From: JBDSSS01 sp039928615
Lineage (GTDB): Bacteria; Actinomycetota; Actinomycetes; Actinomycetales; Dermatophilaceae
Assembly: GCA_039928615.1 (NCBI GenBank)
Contig: JBDSSS010000056.1
Coordinates: 1 to 19,040 of the forward strand
DNA: 19,040 bases
Reading direction: 5' to 3'
Position numbers and translations under genes: made by a program. Each line of letters starts with the position of its first letter. Within the stretch, counting starts at the first letter, position 1. The notes under the pieces were generated by a model. The model did not search any database and was not told the DNA's origin. It worked only from the letters and a program-made list of their open reading frames with translations. Shown piece after piece: positions 13,820-19,040 of the stretch.

Positions 13820-14772
13820 GGCTCGGCATCGACATCGGCGGGACGAAGACCGCGGTCGTCGTCCTCGCGGACACGCGTGACGGTGGGGTCGCGGGCGCTG
13901 GGGTGGGCGACGAGGTCACGCCGGTGGCGACGGCCTCGGCGCCCTCGGGTCGCGGTGGGCGGGAGGTGGTCGAGGTCGCGGCCCGCCTCGCCAGAGAGGC
14001 GGCCGCGGCGGTGGGTGGTCTCGGGGCGATCTCCTCGGTCGGGGCCTGCACGCCCGGGCTCGTCGACCCGGCCACCGGGTGGGTGCGTCATGCCGTCAAC
14101 CTCGAGGTCGAGGCGCTCGACCTGGCCGGGGGGCTCGAGCAGTCGCTGCGCCGGCCCGTGCGGGTGGACAACGACGTCAAGGCGGCGGCCCTCGGCGCAC
14201 ACCGCCTGAGCGGCCGGACGGACGTGCGGACCCTGGCCTACCTCAACCTCGGCACCGGCCTCGCGTCGGCGGTCGTCGTCGACGGGGTGGTCGTGCGCGG
14301 GGTCGCCGGAGTGGCGGGCGAGATCGGCCACCTGCCCGTCGGCGGCGACGTATCGTGCCCGTGTGGACAGGTCGGCTGCCTCGAGACCCTCGCTTCCGGA
14401 TCGGCGATCGCCCGGCTCTGGCCGGTCGAGGGTCGGCTCGACCGGGACCCCTTCGTCGCAGCCGCCCGCGGTGATGATCTGGCGCGGTCTGCGGTCGAGT
14501 CGCTCTGCCGCGGTGTGGGTCTCGCGGTCGAGATGCTGGCCATCGCGTCCGGGGCCGAGCACGTGGTGATCGGCGGTGGGCTCGTCGCCCTGGGCGCACC
14601 GCTGCGGGCCGGCATACGGGCTGATCTCGAGCGCCGGGGTGCGTCCTCGAGCCTCGTCGCGGGTCTCGGCCTGCCCGACCGTTTCGAGCTGCTCCCCGCG
14701 TCGGTGCCCGTGGCCGCGCTCGGCGCCGCCTGGCTGCATCCGTCCGGTCCGACAGCGGGCGAGGTCGGCTGA
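13816..14772 (+). CDS. ROK family sugar kinase, probable N-acetylglucosamine kinase
   Basis: The protein has 318 residues. The N-terminal ATP phosphate-binding loop is LGIDIGGTKT (3-12), the catalytic aspartate is D120 in VDNDVKAAALGA, the sugar-binding GEIGHLPVGG is at 168-177 and the zinc site is C181-x-C183-x4-C188. Unlike the ROK repressor two genes upstream it has no DNA-binding domain and is full kinase length. ROK kinases phosphorylate glucose, GlcNAc, ManNAc and related sugars. Position between a GlcNAc-releasing GH3 enzyme and nagB makes GlcNAc the likeliest substrate, giving GlcNAc-6-phosphate. The ATG overlaps the upstream stop (ATGA, 13816-13819), and its own stop overlaps nagB by one base (TGATG), so all three are translationally coupled. 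Confidence 0.88.
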   Translation: MRLGIDIGGTKTAVVVLADTRDGGVAGAGVGDEVTPVATASAPSGRGGREVVEVAARLAREAAAAVGGLGAISSVGACTPGLVDPATGWVRHAVNLEVEALDLAGGLEQSLRRPVRVDNDVKAAALGAHRLSGRTDVRTLAYLNLGTGLASAVVVDGVVVRGVAGVAGEIGHLPVGGDVSCPCGQVGCLETLASGSAIARLWPVEGRLDRDPFVAAARGDDLARSAVESLCRGVGLAVEMLAIASGAEHVVIGGGLVALGAPLRAGIRADLERRGASSSLVAGLGLPDRFELLPASVPVAALGAAWLHPSGPTAGEVG

Positions 14773-15551
14773 TGGAGGTGCTCATCCAGCCCGACGGCGA
14801 GGCGGTCGCCCGCGTCGCGGCCCGCATCGTCGTCGACCGGCTGCGCGCAGCCACGACGAGGCCGCCCGTGCTCGGGCTGGCGACCGGGTCCTCCCCGCTG
14901 GGGCTCTACCGCGAGCTGGCCGCTGCCGTGGACCGCGGGGAGATCGACATCGAGCGGGTCGTGGGTTTCGCGCTCGACGAGTACGTGGGTCTGCCGGTTG
15001 GGCACCCGCAGACCTACCGGGAGGTCCTCCTGCGGGAGGTCTGCGACCGCATCGGCCTGGATCCCGCTCGGCTGCACGTGCCGGACGGCACCGGGAGCTC
15101 TGAGACCGAGCTCGCCGACGGCGCTGCGGCGTACGAGGAGGCGATCCGCGCCGCCGGTGGTGTCGACGTCCAGATCCTCGGCGTCGGGGCCAACGGCCAC
15201 CTCGGCTTCAACGAGCCGTCGTCGGCCCTCAGCTCGCGGACTCGGGTCAAGCGCCTGTCGGCACGGACCCGTCGCGACAACGCCCGCTTCTTCGACTCCC
15301 TCGACGACGTGCCGACCCACTGCGTCACGCAGGGCCTCGGCACGGTGCTCGACGCGCGGTGCCTGGTGCTCGTCGCGACCGGTGAGGGCAAGGCGGCCGC
15401 GGTGGCGGCCGCCCTCGAGGGGCCCCTCACCTCCTCGTGCCCGGCCTCGGTCCTGCAGTGGCACGCGGATGCCGTCGTCGTCCTCGACGAGGAGGCCGCG
15501 GACGGACTCACCGGGCGGGACTACTACGACGCCTCGGCCGAGGGTCTCTGA
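14772..15551 (+). CDS. nagB: Glucosamine-6-phosphate deaminase
   Basis: The protein has 259 residues. The phosphate-binding loop LATGSSPLGLY is at 36-46, the catalytic aspartate D69 is in FALDEYVGL, and the active-site block GVGANGHLGFNEPSS (137-151) supplies H143 and E148. DARCLVLVATGEGKA also matches the family. NagB converts glucosamine-6-phosphate to fructose-6-phosphate and ammonia, feeding amino sugars to glycolysis. The length is near that of the short, non-allosteric Bacillus-type enzyme rather than the 266-residue E. coli one. The ATG at 14772 shares a base with the upstream stop. It ends the cassette. The expected partner NagA (GlcNAc-6-P deacetylase) is not in the window. Confidence 0.95.
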   Translation: MEVLIQPDGEAVARVAARIVVDRLRAATTRPPVLGLATGSSPLGLYRELAAAVDRGEIDIERVVGFALDEYVGLPVGHPQTYREVLLREVCDRIGLDPARLHVPDGTGSSETELADGAAAYEEAIRAAGGVDVQILGVGANGHLGFNEPSSALSSRTRVKRLSARTRRDNARFFDSLDDVPTHCVTQGLGTVLDARCLVLVATGEGKAAAVAAALEGPLTSSCPASVLQWHADAVVVLDEEAADGLTGRDYYDASAEGL

Positions 15552-15553
15552 CG

Positions 15554-15585
15554 CGCCGGCTGCCGGAGCCAGGTCGAGGCCGGCG
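15554..15585 (+). terminator. Possible weak terminator after nagB
   Basis: CGCCGGC (15554-15560) and GCCGGCG (15579-15585) form a perfect seven-base stem with an 18-base loop, starting two bases after the nagB stop. The stem is short and the loop is long, so function is uncertain. Confidence 0.35.
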
Positions 15586-15711
15586 TGGAGGCCCGGGTGG
15601 GGGCCGCTGGGGCAGGTGGGAACGTGTCGCCCGGGGTGTGCGATATGTGTCCCTGTCAAGCCGGGAGAACGGGTTGTGAGGGTCTTTACCATTTGCTTCC
15701 CCAAGGCTGGT

Positions 15712-15885
15712 TGTGGACAACGCACAGGCCGCAACTATTTTCTGTCCACAGGGCGGTGACTCGTGTTTGCGCAGGTCGCTGAGCACGACTCCAGCGGTTT
15801 GAGAGCTCCCGGGCACAGGTCCGCACACAGCTTGTCCACACGTGGATGCGGCGTGTCGAGGGTTGCGGTCCACACGTTGTCCACA
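15712..15885. promoter_or_regulatory. Cluster of DnaA-box sequences upstream of dnaB
   Basis: Three exact copies of TTGTCCACA, the form of the DnaA box favoured in high-GC actinobacteria, lie at 15712-15720 (reverse), 15832-15840 and 15877-15885 (forward). A fourth with one mismatch, CTGTCCACA, is at 15742-15750. A weaker relative, GAGTCCACA, is at 16098-16106. The two rightmost strong boxes end about 30 and 75 bases before the -35 box of the probable dnaB promoter. Finding three exact 9-mers in 174 bases by chance is improbable. Whether DnaA regulates dnaB here or the cluster titrates DnaA is not shown by the sequence. Confidence 0.7.
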
Positions 15886-15913
15886 GGCTGGGGACCGCGA
15901 ACCGGCTCTCGGC

Positions 15914-15943
15914 TTGGTCGGCGGGCAGCGCGGCACCTAGGTT
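15914..15943 (+). promoter_or_regulatory. Probable dnaB promoter
   Basis: TTGGTC (15914-15919) and TAGGTT (15938-15943) are spaced by 18 bases. TAGGTT fits the actinobacterial TANNNT -10. The likely transcription start is near 15950, giving dnaB a leader of about 175 bases. The DnaA-box cluster lies directly upstream. Confidence 0.5.
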
Positions 15944-15950
15944 GAGCCGC

Positions 15951-16031
15951 GTGCCCCTCGGGGACCGTCGGGCAGGTCCGACGGCTCGCCCGGCCCGGCG
16001 TCCCGGCTCTCTGTCGGTGGCCGGGTGTTGA
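15951..16031 (+). CDS. Possible 26-codon leader ORF before dnaB
   Basis: A GTG at 15951, seven bases after the TAGGTT box, opens a 26-codon frame ending at TGA 16029-16031. Translation would be leaderless. A perfect seven-base inverted repeat (CCGTCGG 15965-15971, CCGACGG 15978-15984) lies inside it. No homology is recognisable, and the peptide is rich in Arg, Pro and Ala, as random GC-rich frames are, so it may be chance. Confidence 0.25.
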   Translation: MPLGDRRAGPTARPARRPGSLSVAGC

Positions 16032-16126
16032 GTGGCGTCCACCGGGTCGAAGCCAGGGTGAGGACCACGATCCCACCCCGGGCCAGAGCCAGAGTCAGAG
16101 TCCACACCAGTGGGGGAGGTCCAGCC

Positions 16127-18712
<2,586 letters not shown>

Positions 18713-18719
18713 CCGCTGG

Positions 18720-19040
18720 GTTCCGTCGACGGCGGATCGGTTCACGACACGCGGGCACTCCGCGTCTTGGTGTGCGTTCGTCTCGTCGAAGTCCCGCGCG
18801 ATGGTGGCGGCGAGGTCCAGACGTTCGGGATTCATGGTCAGGACGTGCCATCGCACCTGGGCCGACCGGTCCTGCGCCAGTCGGGTCAACGTGTCGAAAG
18901 TGAGCCGCCGGGAGGCGGCGGCGGCGGCGCGAACGCTCGCGGTGCTGTCGCCGGACAACGCCTCGACATCCTCGGCGCAAGAGGTTCGGGTTGGCCACGA
19001 CGGCGGACCTGACCGATCGCTGCGGATCCCGTGCCGGAGC
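18720..19040 (-). pseudogene. C-terminal end of a leucine-rich repeat variant (LRV/HEAT-like) protein, apparently frameshifted
   Basis: From the right edge the minus strand encodes ARDPQRSVRSAVVANPNL, a typical LRV repeat (D-P-x-x-x-V-R-x-A-V-A-x-N-P-x-L). At about 18974-18980 the similarity jumps to another frame, AEDVEALSGDSTASVRAAAAASRRL, and continues with LAQDRSAQVRWHVLTMNPERLDLAATIARDFDETNAHQ. One extra base after NLL would account for the jump. The shifted-out frame becomes arginine-rich nonsense and stops at 18687; the good frame stays open into the dnaB antisense strand, so the original end is unclear (about 18720-18760). The gene may be a pseudogene, or the shift may be a sequence error. 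The start is outside the window. Confidence 0.6.

Larger units (their letters stand above)
15552..16126. other. 575-base gene-poor region between nagB and dnaB
   Basis: No convincing full-size gene lies here on either strand; the open frames have no family resemblance. The stretch from about 15670 to 15745 is notably richer in A and T than its surroundings (for example CTTTACCATTTGCTT and CAACTATTTTCTG). It holds a cluster of DnaA-box sequences, a probable dnaB promoter, a short leader ORF with an embedded hairpin, and three tandem hexamers (CCAGAG, CCAGAG, TCAGAG) at 16083-16100 just before the dnaB ribosome binding site. Confidence 0.7.

Noticed and set aside
15552..16126. Chromosomal replication origin oriC
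   Set aside because: DnaA boxes are present, but actinobacterial oriC lies between dnaA and dnaN with many more boxes. Here the neighbours are nagB and dnaB and only about four boxes are seen.

Overview
The window is very GC-rich, with codon third positions almost always G or C. It has leaderless-type promoters, many GTG/TTG starts and ATGA/GTGA gene overlaps, which points to a high-GC actinobacterium. The style of the proteins (IolC, a ROK-type nag cassette, DUF2277, a DUF559 protein, a dnaB intein) would suit an Intrasporangiaceae-like member of the Micrococcales, but that placement is inference. The rpsR-rplI pair and dnaB are conserved chromosomal genes. The DNA between them is a mosaic of sugar metabolism, transport and repair genes.

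Layout. (1) 1-746: end of rpsR, rplI and a strong terminator hairpin. (2) 855-4465, minus strand: an orphan DUF559/AbiEi-like protein, then the bgl (GH1 beta-glucosidase)-lacI pair, translationally coupled by an ATGA overlap. Just upstream of bgl lies the last ~30 codons of a lost sugar ABC permease, with an in-frame stop, so a sugar-uptake operon has apparently been deleted down to its enzyme and regulator. (3) 4748-5784, plus strand: iolC (myo-inositol catabolism kinase), alone, with a 10-codon upstream ORF and a perfect 15-bp terminator stem. (4) 5919-9430, minus strand: a compact operon DUF2277 - membrane metallophosphoesterase - DNA alkylation repair (AlkD-like) - MATE exporter. (5) 9528-11015, plus: a 14-TM DHA2-type MFS exporter, followed by two copies of a 32-bp hairpin repeat. 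(6) 11222-15551, plus: an amino-sugar cassette of ROK repressor, GH3 beta-N-acetylglucosaminidase, ROK kinase and nagB, with overlapping ends and a palindrome sitting on the likely leaderless promoter. No nagA is present. (7) 15552-16126: gene-poor, relatively AT-richer, with a cluster of DnaA-box sequences and a probable dnaB promoter with a leader ORF. (8) 16127-18712: dnaB interrupted in its P-loop by a 400-residue class 3-type intein (Ala1, Trp/Cys/Thr signature) carrying a LAGLIDADG endonuclease with two four-cysteine clusters. (9) 18713-19040: the C-terminal end of a minus-strand leucine-rich-repeat-variant protein that appears frameshifted.

How the genes work together. The nag cassette can release GlcNAc (GH3), phosphorylate it (ROK kinase) and, after deacetylation by a NagA encoded elsewhere, deaminate GlcN-6-P to fructose-6-P (NagB), under the ROK repressor. 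bgl-lacI is a self-contained beta-glucoside utilisation pair that has lost its transporter. The strongest points for a second look are the dnaB intein with its zinc-cluster insertion and conversion-tract codons, the DnaA-box cluster before dnaB, and the ABC permease fossil before bgl.
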